This document shows positions 44,430 to 54,848 of a DNA stretch of 64,000 nucleotides, one piece after another. The position numbers were made by a program, and so were the translations under genes. How positions within the stretch are numbered: the stretch's first letter is position 1; each line of letters begins with the position of its first letter. Below the pieces are notes generated by a model. That model ran no database searches, had not been told where the DNA came from, and saw nothing but the letters and a program-made list of their open reading frames with translations. This DNA is from Symbiodinium sp. CCMP2592 (Eukaryota > Sar > Dinophyceae > Suessiales > Symbiodiniaceae): contig CAJNDT010000580.1 in the NCBI GenBank assembly GCA_905221615.1, positions 257,511 through 321,510 on the forward strand, given 5' to 3'.

Positions 44430-44836
44430 TATATGTGTCCGCGTTCCGCGTTCTCGACCCCCCCCCCCCCCCCCCCAATGGTATCCCCCCCCCCCGGCAC
44501 GCCCCATGAGATATTATATTTTTCCCCCTTCCTTGCCACCCTGGGCAGGAAGCGGAGGAAGCACAAACCACGGACAAAAGGAGAGAAGCAAGGAAAGCAG
44601 AGGAAGCAGACACGACGGACAAAAGGAGAGAAGCAGAGGAAGCACAGGTACCACAGGGGGGGGGCGAGAAGCAGGCAGAAAAGGAGACAAGCAGAGGAAC
44701 CAGAGGTACCACAGGGGGGGGGGGAGAAAGGAGACAAGCAGAGGAACCACAGGTACCACAGGGGGGGGGAGAAGCAGAGGGGTATACGATGGGGGGGGGG
44801 GGGGGGGGGGGGGTGCGCAGATGCTGGCACATATAA
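44430..44836. mobile_element. Inverted-repeat element with C/G tracts and internal minisatellite
   Basis: TATATGTG (left) and CACATATA (right) bound the unit. Inside are C tracts (about 44458-44476 and 44485-44495), mirrored by G tracts up to 24 bp (about 44790-44813) with inverted AATGGTATCC / GGTATACGAT between. The middle holds 40-50-bp repeats of GGAGACAAGCAGAGGAACCA and GGTACCACA followed by 9-11 G. Open frames across it are low complexity. Confidence 0.5.
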
Positions 44837-45235
44837 ACCCTAATATCCAAGACTCGTAAACGCCTAAACCGTCTACCACCCAAACATTAAAACAATCGCC
44901 CCGACGCCTGAATCCAATACCCTATATCTCAACACCCTAAACCAAAGTCTCCTATAAACCATAAACCACTAAATCTGCGCTCCTCATAGCTCTCTGTGAA
45001 ATGACTGGCCGGCTCCTCAGAGAATGTTCTTGACTAGCGCTTTGGGGGTAAGAGCCTATCGGTCGTTTTAGGGAACATTGGTTGTTTCGGCTTTTGGGGT
45101 CTGGGACTGTCGAGTTTTGGTGTTGCGCGAGTTTACGGTTTGGTGTGTTTGGAGTTCAGACTTTCTGTGTTTGGGGTTCTACGCTTGTGCAAAAGGAGTC
45201 TTGAATTTAATTGACTATGGTTTCAAGTACGGGTT

Positions 45236-45755
45236 TTACGCAAAGGACAAATCTATGCTGTACCGTTGAATTCCTGGGCAGGTTTCGGAGCGTAGACTAG
45301 GACCAGATGGTCCCGTGACCGAGGCTTGATTGAGCGATCTTCTTACATCTTCTTGTTCCAAAATTGAGCTGAAGCTACGCCCCAAGGAAGGAAGCTGGCG
45401 CTTAGGCGGCCGGATGTAGAAAGCGGAAGAACCAGCACGTGAGAAATCTTCGCAGATGTCCACGCTGTCGTCCACGATCAATAGAGTTGCTCGATTTAAC
45501 ACCGTGCGCACCACGTCCACTTGGAGGATCATGGGACTTCGTAAGTAAGGTTATACTTATAAGTACCTTAATTGGGGTTATAAGTATAACTACCCAATTA
45601 TATCCCTAGTTACTACGTCCCATGATCCTTTAAGCAGGTCACCGATGACCAAGTCAAGAAGCTCCCGCCTGTCGTGTTGCGGAGCGTCGCCAACGCCCAG
45701 TCTGTGGACTTTGATAAAATCGTTGTAAAGATGTTGAAATTAGCGGGCTCGACAG
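45236..45755 (-). CDS. Possible coding frame interrupted by fold-back E copy 3
   Basis: The minus strand is open on both sides of element E3. Leaving out the element and one copy of its dinucleotide target joins the two parts in one frame of about 140 codons, passing through ELLDLVIGDL and DVVRTVLNRATLLIVDDSVD. A GT-AG pair (donor ATCG|GTGACC, acceptor CCAAG|TGG) would also remove it in frame. The family is unknown and plus-strand frames exist too. Confidence 0.28.
45520..45634. mobile_element. Family E fold-back element, copy 3 (target CA)
   Basis: CTTGGAGGATCATGGGACTT and ACGTCCCATGATCCTTTAAG bound 115 bp. CA is at 45518-45519 and 45635-45636, compared with TA at the other two copies. On the plus strand the arm also contains a perfect GTAAGT and the right edge reads AAGCAG. 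Confidence 0.8.
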
Positions 45756-45763
45756 GGGGCTGT

Positions 45764-45764
45764 G

Positions 45765-45798
<34 letters not shown>
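45764..45798. repeat. TG dinucleotide array
   Basis: About 17 TG units. Confidence 0.95.
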
Positions 45799-45799
<1 letters not shown>

Positions 45800-45801
<2 letters not shown>

Positions 45802-46485
45802 AGTCCGGCTTTTTGACAGTTCGTGATCTGCAGTGAATTTTAAGGCAGTGTTGGAAGTTTAGGGCTTAGGGCCTTGCGGATCGTGAGAGAGTGATACATT
45901 GGCCGAAAGTCCTCCACAGACACGGTGCCGGGTTTGCTCGCGATCCAAACGCGATTTTGGGGCCTGCAGAAGGCATCTCTACGATAGCAGAGTCGTAAAA
46001 GCAACCATAAGGCTTGAGGGTGCCTGAGGGTTGGCGGAGGATCCATGCACAGCGGCATAGGGCTGAATCAGCCACGGGATGCCCAATGGAGGTGACATCA
46101 CAAGCCCCGACCACCACAAACTTGGAAAACCCAAAAGCTGAAACTCGAAAAGGTCGTCTAAATCATCCAAGATTGCTGTTGAAACTTAAACCCCCGATCG
46201 AAGGCCCATGAACCCTAAATCTGACACTCGAAGTCTTGCACCCTAGCCACACACTATACGAACCCCGAAGATTGAGAAGACTAGGATTTACAGGACTTGA
46301 AGGGCTTAAGGTTTGGAGCAATGTCGTATGTCCCATGTTCCTTGCTCAAGATCTATGGGATTAAGGGAGAGAGTAGGTTCTAGGGCCCCGTGTTGTTCAC
46401 TCCTAGCAGTTCTTCGCAAGGTAGCTTGTTGTGTTGTCCAGGAAAAGTTGAGGTTTTGGGGGCTTTGGGCTCTCGCCTTTATGTT
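45800..46485. other. No recognisable gene
   Basis: Mixed sequence with overlapping short open frames at 45840-46210. No recognised domain or element. Confidence 0.4.
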
Positions 46486-46594
46486 CCCAAAGGGTCCCTT
46501 GTACTTTTATGGGGGATACTTCCCTACGTCATAATAGCAATCCCTAATATGAAAACCCTACATTCTACTATATCGGTACATAGCACCCTTTGGG
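46486..46594. mobile_element. Family J fold-back element, copy 2 (3-bp target GTT)
   Basis: CCCAAAGGGTCC at the left and CACCCTTTGGG at the right. GTT is duplicated at 46483-46485 and 46595-46597. The interior is inverted relative to copy 1 (GGGGGATACTTCCC here, GGGGAAGTATTCCCC there). Confidence 0.8.
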
Positions 46595-46599
46595 GTTGC

Positions 46600-47355
46600 T
46601 TTTGTTTAGGGATCTGTTACTTCACTACGCTGCTGCCCAAGTTCTGTCGGCATCCGCATGGTCGTCTCGGGCCGCGACGAAGATTCCTGCAAGAGTCGGC
46701 AGTCAATCTTAATTTAATATAGACTACTATAATAGGGTTTAAGGTTTAAGTACCATAACATAGTCGGAGATGTAATTTTGTCACAGAATGTACCCCGAAG
46801 TATTGAAACTTGAACGAGCTGCTGTGAATTTTCTGAGCTCTCGATAAACTATGGGGAAACTGAGCCCCTGAGTGATTGACTTTGCTCCGTGTCATCATCA
46901 TATTCCAGTTCTTTGTCCCTGTTTCTCGTGCGGCAATCAGAAAACTTCACGTACAGGCCGCTTCTTGTTTGAGAAACCGTAGCCATATGTAACCCTACAT
47001 TCTCCTACCAGGACTCCCCCACTGCCCACCCAACCCCCATGCAGCTTTTACGGGGCTTATATTCCTCAGAGGTATTTGTACGTTGAGACAACGGGTAGTT
47101 GGGAGGCAAACCCAGAGCCTGAATCCAAACATATGGACTGCGCCCCCTAGCAACCTAACTGGCGTCCTCTCCGCTGGCGACGGAGAGCCACCCCAGCCAC
47201 ACCTGCTGGTCGCGTAGGGTCTAGGAGTTTATGGTGCAGGGTGTCACAAACCCCGAACCCCAAACCCTACCCGCCCAAACCCTAAACCCCAAAACCCCCG
47301 AAAATGTCGCCGCCATCCTCTCAACCCTTCAGTCATAAACCAGTAGCCGAAAACT
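46600..47355. other. No recognisable feature
   Basis: Mixed sequence. On the minus strand 47153-47223 a short frame (LRDQQVWLGWLSVASGEDAS) follows a CTCCTAG acceptor-like site; it is too short to call. CCCTAAACCCC units lie at 47260-47300. Confidence 0.4.
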
Positions 47356-47424
47356 CCCAAAGTTGGCAAAATAATGGCCCAATACCCACAAAAGGCTATT
47401 ATTCTACATACTTTTGGGGTCCCG
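47356..47424. mobile_element. Family P palindrome, copy 2
   Basis: CCCAAAGTTGGCAAAATAATGG and CTATTATTCTACATACTTTTGG are the inverse layout of copy 1, with CCCAATACCCACAAAAGG in the centre. Confidence 0.55.
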
Positions 47425-47604
47425 GTAGCCAAAACCCCGATGGAATTCGAAGAGAACCCAAAGTCCTGAACTTCGGAACCTTCGAGCCGAAACATGAAGC
47501 TTTGACCCTTGAGCCCTGAAGGATAACTTTCCTGGTTTCGGATCTCGAACTGTGGGTGTTGGGTTTGGGAGTGTGGGATCTGTGGGCCGAAGGAGCATCG
47601 TGAT

Positions 47605-47705
47605 GGGTAGTTGTCAAAATTAGGGCCCCTTTTTGGGCATTCTAAATATTAGGTGCCGTAATATGTTAAGGACCGAAAAGCGGACCCTAATTTTCACAAC
47701 CACCC
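47605..47705. mobile_element. Family H fold-back element, copy 3
   Basis: GGGTAGTTGTCAAAATTAGGG and CCCTAATTTTCACAACCACCC bound 101 bp. Flanks TGAT / ATAT match in two of four bases only. Confidence 0.7.
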
Positions 47706-48980
47706 ATATGAGGCATCTGATTCCCGGAAAGAGGCTGGCTCGGGCCTCAGGATACGTGCTACTAGAGCTATATCGGGACTACACCGACTGCACCAGTGCC
47801 CCAACATCCACAACATTGAACCTCGCAGGCACGACCCTATGACACCATGACCCTGAAGCTCCAAAGCTCCCAAAAAGCCGATCCTATGACCTGCAACTTT
47901 GAAGGTTGATATTGCGAAAGTGTTGAAAATCACCAAACGTTAACAACCCCTAAGCCTGCAAACTTTGAACCCCAAAACTCGTCCAGCCCTCACATTCCGA
48001 AGCATCGGTGCGCCTGCTGCAGCTGGAAGAGGAGATGCGAGGTACTGCTCGTTTCGTCGAAGCCTGGAGGCAGACTTCGATGATTTTGGGACTTGGCGTT
48101 GAGGGCTTAGGGTTTATGGAGGATTTAGTGTATATCCCCAAGAGTCCAAGTACCTAATAATCATATACTCACCCAAATACTATCCTACATAACTACTATC
48201 CTAAATCCGAATACCTGATTACTGGGTCCTTTGGACCCTTAAGGTATAGGGTTCATGTAGAGTTTGGCTTGGCGCTTAGGGTTTGTTGGGCCTGGGGCTT
48301 GTAGGGTTTGAGCTTAGCGCGTAACATGGTTTGGGATGTAGGCTTCGGTGGAAATTGGGTGGGGAAAATTAAAACATAATAATGGTATAGGGTCAATACT
48401 ATCCAGGGCAAGGCTGCGGGGGTATATTTAGTCTAGCGACATATAAAATTACCGAACACGCAGACCCCTGCAACATTTATATGGGGATCAGAAGGGGATG
48501 TTATGTGATTTTAAGGTAAAGCGGATTTAAGCTTTAGCCCTGAGCGCTCGGCTTAAGATTCTATGGCTTTCGGTCTGTGGGGCATGCGGAAACCGTCCTC
48601 TTCCTGCAAATTCGACGACAAATTCCACGTAAACTGACAAGGAAACAAACCAAGAGATCTACAGGCAATGGAGGGGGGTCTTCATACTGCACTATCAGAA
48701 TAGGGTTGCGGGATATATCAATTATACTATAGGTGTACTGTATTCCCTGCTGAATCCCACTCCAAAACCTGAACAAGAGGATTTAAGGCACGAGGCTTGG
48801 AAGCATAACCCAAAGAGTCAGGTAACTCCGCAGCTGACGAGTTGAGGACAAGGAGGGATCTTGGTCCAAGGTGTGTAGGAGAGAAGTCCAGTCTACGATA
48901 GGAAGCTCTAAACCTTCTCCTCTCCACAGCCCTGACCCCACAAGACCCCTTAACCTCCCAGCACATCCGGAACATTACTA
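47706..48980. other. No recognisable gene
   Basis: Mixed sequence. 48145-48230 repeats TACCTAATAATCATATACTC / CTAAATCCGAATACC-like strings loosely. 48680-48745 has B-like GAATAGGGTTGCGGG without clear ends. Confidence 0.4.
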
Positions 48981-48981
48981 T

Positions 48982-49192
48982 GGGGGCCTTAACATTTTGC
49001 CACTATACTATATTTTTAATAAGGAAACCCCAAAATAGTGTAGGTAATTAGTGGGTTTGGGGGCTCCTTATCAGGATATACCCACAAGCCTATTCTGATT
49101 AATTTTTAAAGCCCCCACATCATGTCCTTATAATAGACCTTCTAGTAGCCCTTCTCTACCCCTGTAAAGGAGCCCTAACTATCAAGGCCCCT
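48982..49192. mobile_element. Composite family B element
   Basis: GGGGGCCTTAACATT and ACTATCAAGGCCCCT are the outer B ends, 211 bp apart. Inside, GTGGGTTTGGGGGCTCC and TTTAAAGCCCCCAC form a second inverted pair about 90 bp apart, suggesting an insertion. Confidence 0.55.
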
Positions 49193-49290
49193 ACAATATC
49201 ACCCTTTCCCAGGACAGTGGCCACGGTCTGAGCCCAGCCTTCCTCGTTATCGGGAGATGCCGCTCTCCCGTTGTCCGCCCCCTGGTTAAA

Positions 49291-49450
49291 GGCTTAGGCT
49301 TTCAGTTTAGGGTTTAGGGTTTAAGGCTTAGGTTTAGGGTTAAGGGGTTTGAGGCTTAGGTTTAGGGTTAAGGCGTTTAAGGCTTAGGTTTAAGGCTGAG
49401 GGTTTAGGGGTTTAGTTTATTTTAGGGTTTAAGGCTTAGATTTGTTGGTC
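49291..49450 (+). repeat. Telomere-like block, TTTAGGG / TTAAGGCTTAGG
   Basis: GGCTTAGGTTTAGGGTTAAGG is repeated three to four times with variants, forming a higher-order unit of about 30 bp. Confidence 0.75.
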
Positions 49451-50144
49451 TTGTAGTCTTAGAGTTTTGGAACAAAAATCAAAAGCTATTGCTAAGGATG
49501 TTCAAAGAGGATCACAGTCGGATTGAAACCTTGAGCTCTTTGCACTTGCTTGTTTTTGGAAGCATTGGTGGGCTGACAGCTTAGGGCTCAGGGTTTTGAA
49601 CCAGGTCGAGACAGGATTTTAGTCCAACAGCGCATGGTTTATCGATGTTACCATGTCCACAATAATAGCCAGCACGAGACGGACTAATTAAGAGTCCGGG
49701 GGACTGTGGGCGTGCGCTTTTTTGAAGTTGTTTGATTCTGTATTTGTGGCTGGCTTGCTTTATGCTAGAATTGTGATGGTACAAGCGCATATATTGCTTT
49801 ATAGAATCCATCAGAGACCCACTTGTGCCCGCATTCATGTTATGGCTAGTTGGTTTGCTGGTCATATGTCCAGTCTAAAGGTCAAGCGACCAGAGACACG
49901 GCCCTAGTTGCTGATCTTTTCGACTCGAGCTAACGGAAATATCTCGTACCAATACTGTTATTTGTGTTTTGCATTATAACAAGTTTGGACCTCAGTACAT
50001 ACTGTTTGCATCATATGATTTGCTTCGTTAGTTTTATCGGGCTGAGGACACATAAGCATGGATACTAGTATTCTGTTCTATTGTATTGCTTCCAAATATG
50101 TCATAGGTTGCACTCACATATATGTGTATTTGCATATGAACATA

Positions 50145-50147
50145 AGT

Positions 50148-50185
<38 letters not shown>

Positions 50186-50292
50186 GGGTATATGTGTACG
50201 GATAAATAAATAAATAACTAAATAAATAAATGTATATATATATATATATATATGCATGTCTATATGTATATATATATATACCTACATACAGA

Positions 50293-50323
<31 letters not shown>

Positions 50324-50391
50324 CCACACACACACATGTATGTGTGAAATTGTGCATGGTAGAGAGCTCGGCATATGTATATATATATATA

Positions 50392-50428
<37 letters not shown>

Positions 50429-50470
50429 TTATATTTATATGTATTTATATTTATATGTAAATATATTTGC
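50145..50470. repeat. TA, AAAT and ATGT microsatellite cluster
   Basis: TA runs at about 50151-50181, 50233-50252, 50300-50323 and 50398-50424, with AAAT/ATAA units at 50201-50231 and TATTTATATTTATATG units at 50424-50460. Frames read as Tyr/Ile runs. Confidence 0.9.
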
Positions 50471-51388
50471 ATACATGTATACTTTGTATATACAGTGCCT
50501 TACATTGGTTGACAATTCTGACCTTTCAATGCACATACATAGATGTATACACATATGTGTGCGCGGAGCATGCTTGTGGATGTAGTACGGACTTCTTGAT
50601 CTGTAAATACTAATTTGTTTGCTCATCTTCGTGTTATTAATACTAACCATGCCCTTTGCATTGCTCTTGTCGGTACGTGTTTAAGATGATAACCGAACAT
50701 TCAACCCAAATACAGACAATAATAGCACTAGATACACGATACTTTTCAATCCACACTAAGCCGATGTTCCAAAGGTTACCAGCAACAAGTCTATTGTAAG
50801 GTGGCACATACATGTACTTGTCATACTTTAGCTATGGTCATGTTCAGAAGAGTAATCGAAATATAGAAGGCATGTTACATGTGGACAGGCTGAACGTGTA
50901 AATCAATGTACAAATCCTATAGCAGAAAATGCAAATGTGAATGATCCTACAAACATAATGCGTTTTTTAAGCTTAGGTTTGTTGGCCAGTGTGTTGCATA
51001 GATGTGCACCGGTGTTCCAAGTGATCGACTTCATGTAGACACTTAGACACAACAAGATAAGACATGTCCAAGACTCTTAAGACCGACAATACCTAACCAG
51101 TGTTGTAACAACGAGTATGAAATCAAAGATGAAACTTCTAGTGGTATCCAATTGCAGTACTTGAAACTGGTAAATAGGTCGCCTATACAGTAACGTGGTG
51201 ATAAACAAATCAGTAACTGTGCAAACAAATGAAGTAAGCCTGATTAGCTGATTATGCCTGCAACTTTACTTACGAAGTAAAAGAACGTTTAGCATACGAC
51301 AGTACTTGTATTCTATGTATACATCCGCACAGTTTACACATATATACATCTCAAAAATGGGTACTCATACACACTGACGTAGTGTACC

Positions 51389-51391
<3 letters not shown>

Positions 51392-51419
<28 letters not shown>

Positions 51420-51420
51420 G
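51392..51420. repeat. TA microsatellite
   Basis: TACATATATATATATATATA-type run. Confidence 0.85.
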
Positions 51421-51902
51421 CATACATACATATTTCACACACACATGTATCTATGCACATCCAAGTTTTCTAGTATGCTGTGAACAGCCTATGTGAGATT
51501 GAAGTAAGATTAAGTAACTGTAGTAATTTACGACAATATGATAACCAGTACTATACACTTCATCTGGGGTTTTTCCTGCAAAAAACACAAAAATATCGGC
51601 GAAACAATATCGACCTGCATATTTCAGAGACATTTAATGGTCACCGTATTAACAGTAAAAATGGTAGTTACTGTAAAACAAATGGAGCTCAACAAATAAT
51701 TGGTCGCTGTATCCCGCAGACGCCGATAAGCCTAATTACAAGAGTGACAATGTAACAGCTTTAAACTAGACCAACTGCAGTACTCACACGTACACATGTG
51801 CATTGTCTACGAGCCTTGCCGTGAGAGTGCATTGCCCCCCCAATGTGTGCCACTGACCCTGGGCGCGCGCGCGTATTTTGATGTTTTTTTGGGTTGGCAG
51901 CC

Positions 51903-52210
51903 ACCTCCAAAAGAACCCCAAAAAACCAAAAGAACCAACAACATCAAAAAAAAACAAAAGAACCAAAAAAAACAAAAGAACCAAAAAAACCCAAAGAACC
52001 AACAAAAACCAAAAGAACCAAAAAAAACAAAAGAACCAAAAATCCGACACTCTCCGGCCATGGAAATTTCAGTCCAGGAGTCTCTGGCAATTGTTTTTTT
52101 TTTGGTTATTTTGGTTTTGTTGGTTCTTTTGTTTTTTTTGGTTCTTTTGTTTTTTTTGGTTCTTGTGTTTTTTGTTTGGTGTTTAGGTCTTTTGTGGTTC
52201 TTTTGAGGTG
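51903..52210. mobile_element. 308-bp palindrome with minisatellite arms
   Basis: ACCTCCAAAAGAACC (left) and GGTTCTTTTGAGGT (right) bound two long arms. The left arm is built of AAAACAAAAGAACCAAAA-type units and the right arm of their complement. About 46 bp of unrelated sequence (52043-52088) forms the loop. Open frames across it are Lys/Asn or Phe runs. Confidence 0.65.
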
Positions 52211-53098
52211 TCATCTGCAGCAAAACTCCGTTATTGCAGGGAGCGTACCTCTCTCATTAAGTATTGCGTAAATGATGCTGAAGCTAGCGCTAAAACTCCT
52301 TGAAAAGTGCACGCCCAGGGTCCCCCGTTTTGCTAATTAATTGCGATGCTAGCACCATCTCCGCACATATAACAGACCAAACAAGAGGAACAACTGCGGT
52401 TTACAGCCCTTAGCAGTAGCATTTCGAGTTTCTAGGGCCTTTCAGTTCCTTAGTCTGTACTCCGATCCCGAGGGTTTGGGATGTGGAGTGATTTCGGGTA
52501 GTCGCGCTCGCGGTTTCAGGCGACCTAGTCTGACCGTGGATGATGTAGGGTCCTGCCCTACTAGTTGCAACAAGGCTGGCGGGGATCTTGCGGTAAATGT
52601 ATATAGGAACTAAAAAAGGGCAACTACGATCGTATCTAAGATGAACATGTTGCCACCGTGAATACTACCAGTCATTAAAAAAGGTGAGCAATCTCATACA
52701 TATACGTCTTGTCATTTCAAAATCACACACTGTACTATCGAAAGATCAGGAGCCCTGACCTCTCAAATCACGAAGTCCAGCCCTGCAGACCGTGCCAAGT
52801 ACTGTAGACCCCTGCCCTTAGTAAGGATGTTAATGGGGATGCGGGGATACTACTCTTCAGGCCCTTCATTACCTTAGAGAAAGCAGACTTACTCTTCAGG
52901 AGTCAACAGTCCCCTGAAATGCATCCTTATGGTTCTTCATAGTAGGTTCGTCGGGATTGGTTCACGGCAGTTGTCGGTGCTGTTTCCTATTATTTCTTTG
53001 GCTTCAGCCCTGGCATCCAAACCCCGCACGTTGATCCCCTCATCCAACCCTTCCTCGATCTCCAGAACGCCACACCGAAAAATGCGACAGCTCCTGTG
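52211..53098. other. No recognisable feature
   Basis: Mixed sequence. A weak C-like fragment (AGGAACTAAAAAAGGGCAAC) lies at about 52605-52624. No gene is supported. Confidence 0.4.
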
Positions 53099-53099
53099 A

Positions 53100-53126
53100 A
53101 CCCCCCCCCCCCCAAAAAAAAAAAAA
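53100..53126. repeat. C tract joined to A tract
   Basis: About 14 C followed by about 13 A. Confidence 0.9.
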
Positions 53127-53613
53127 AGCAAACCACAAAGGCCCCAAGTCTCTTGACCCGAACCAAACCCCGAAATCGTCCGCAAGGAGTACGAGGCAAA
53201 CCGTGAAATTAGCTTGCTTTAGGGTTGCTGGGGTTAGAAGTTTGAGATGTCAGACCTCCGAGAGCCTGAAGCCCTCGACCGACAACCTCCCTCTATGAGA
53301 AAACTATAGGGGTAACTCTTAATCTTAACAACAAGTGCACGTTACAGAGGTGCCTTAAATAAGAATTTGCATGTGTAAGCATCTAAATAGAACAGGTCTG
53401 CGATGGCCTCCCTCGCGTTCTGAAGCTATAGTGTGTGGGACCAGAAAGTGCGAGGTTCAGTGTGTGATATATGCGCTTAATAGATACGAAGAATAGGGTT
53501 TCGGAGAGTATTATATGCTACCACTATAACCAGGAACCCTAACGACGTCTCCCCCCCGATATTACGATGCAGGGCTTGTCTGACTTCGGGGTTGACACTC
53601 AGTCACCACCCTC
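53127..53613. other. Background with decayed B fragment
   Basis: GAATAGGGTTTCGGAGAGTA and CTATAACCAGGAACCCTAA at 53490-53542 resemble a worn B core. Nothing else is supported. Confidence 0.35.
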
Positions 53614-53726
53614 TAGGGCCCAAAACAAGCATACAAGCAACAACTAGTATACAAACCCCTCGATAATGAAGCCCAATAAGTATCCCTATAAGATGCTTAT
53701 GCTTATGTTTTTTTGGGGGTCCCCAA
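53614..53726. mobile_element. Family G fold-back element, copy 4 (5-bp target CCCTC)
   Basis: TAGGGCCCAAAACAAGCATAC and ATGTTTTTTTGGGGGTCCCC bound the element. CCCTC is duplicated at 53609-53613 and 53727-53731. It is shorter than other G copies through loss of one GATATCCC segment. Confidence 0.75.
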
Positions 53727-53731
53727 CCCTC

Positions 53732-54441
53732 GGCCTCCAGGTTGTTCATCAGACTTTCAGCATGAAAGTCGCGGAAGCCTCCCGACAGACGCACCCCAAC
53801 AACCGACGAAATCTAAAGCCAAAGCCTAGGACCAGCCATCGGCGACGTCTCTTTCACAATTTCTGGGTCCAAGCAGGAAGGCACTACGAAGGCAAAGGAG
53901 TGGGAACTGGAGCTTGCTGCGCATTTTGTTTGACAGGCTTATAAGTAAGCTTTAAACCCTTGACCCTTCGACCTAAACCCTAAACCCCTAAACAACCCCG
54001 AGCCCTTTACACCCAGCAGCCTTAAACCTCGCAGGATGGAGGGAGCGCTATCCCTTCGGTTTTCAAGTTCCTGCTCACATTACCACAAGGTCTGCAATAA
54101 TCAGAAAATTACGGTTTAGAGAGTAGTTTAGGTTTCGGGTTTGGGGCGTTGCGTCTAAGATGTCCTTTATCTACCCCCTATCCTTGAGTCTTATTAGCTA
54201 TTAGCACAGAAATCCGGGACCCGCAACCCAATAACCGTAAAGTAAATGCCAGCAAGAAACCCAAACTCTGAAATACGAAGAAACGATCCATACCTGTAGT
54301 TTTAAGATGTGCTCCCTATACCTAAGGGGTGTGGGAACTCTGAAAACAAAACGTTCACAGGCACTTCTCTCTACAGCGGTGTCCTATCAGCACGGAGAAG
54401 CGACTGAGTCTCACACGGGAAAGCATCCTGAACACTACGAG
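53732..54441. other. No recognisable gene
   Basis: Mixed sequence with CCCTAAACCCCTAAAC at 53975-53992. No element or supported gene. Confidence 0.4.
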
Positions 54442-54553
54442 AGGGGCCTTACTTTTTAGAAGAGGGTTTTCGGGCAAATCATATACTATACCGACTATAC
54501 CCATAATAAGGAACCCCCCTCCAACATTTCCATAGGTAATTAGTAAGGCCCCT
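54442..54553. mobile_element. Family B fold-back element
   Basis: AGGGGCCTTACTTTTTAGAAG and GGTAATTAGTAAGGCCCCT bound 112 bp with AGGGTTTTCGGGC and ATAAGGAACCCCCC inner arms. Confidence 0.75.
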
Positions 54554-54673
54554 AGAGTAGATTCCTGATTCTGATTTAAAGCCGGAAGCAGCCAACAACA
54601 CCGAAAGCTCTGAAGCCTGAAGTTCTGAAGCCGACAGGCCCCACCCTGGACCTTAAATAGTCTACCATTTGAG

Positions 54674-54848
54674 GACACAGAGGGAACTCAAAACAAGGAG
54701 CCCTAAAAAGGGAGGGGCACACCCTGAACACATAGAAGGAATTCATCAGAAGGAGCCCTAAAATGGTAGGTCCTGAGGGGCCAGGCACAACACATAGAAG
54801 GAACTCATAATAAGGAGCCCTAAAAAGGGTAGGTCCTTAGGACCCTGA
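54674..54848 (+). repeat. About 60-bp tandem repeat, three copies
   Basis: Each unit contains ACACA, AGAAGGAACTCA or a variant, AAGGAGCCCTAAAA and GGTAGGTCCT with a GAGGGG/CCCTGA tail. Confidence 0.85.

Larger units (their letters stand above)
49920..51790. other. AT-rich island without telomere-like motif
   Basis: By eye this 1.9-kb stretch is much more A/T-rich than its surroundings. It lacks TTTAGGG/CCCTAAA units and fold-back elements, and carries TA and AAAT microsatellites instead. An open frame at 51480-51755 (plus) is unrecognised. It could be a large intron, an insertion of different origin or an organelle-like fragment; I saw no organelle gene. Confidence 0.5.

Noticed and set aside
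44371..44883. Open frames of 120-170 codons in five frames
   Set aside because: C/G tracts and a minisatellite keep all frames open; Pro/Gly-rich low complexity.
46976..46986. CCGTAGCCAT, matching the first bases of the dinoflagellate spliced leader
   Set aside because: Only ten bases match; the following bases do not, and a ten-base match is expected by chance at low frequency. Not usable to assign the organism.
51796..52271. Lys/Asn- and Phe-rich frames of up to 138 codons
   Set aside because: They follow the AAAACAAAAGAACC minisatellite and its inverse.
54674..54848. Repeated units considered as a CRISPR array
   Set aside because: Units are contiguous, diverged and eukaryotic in context, with no constant repeat plus unique spacers; the same holds for 37462-37596 and 34557-34624.
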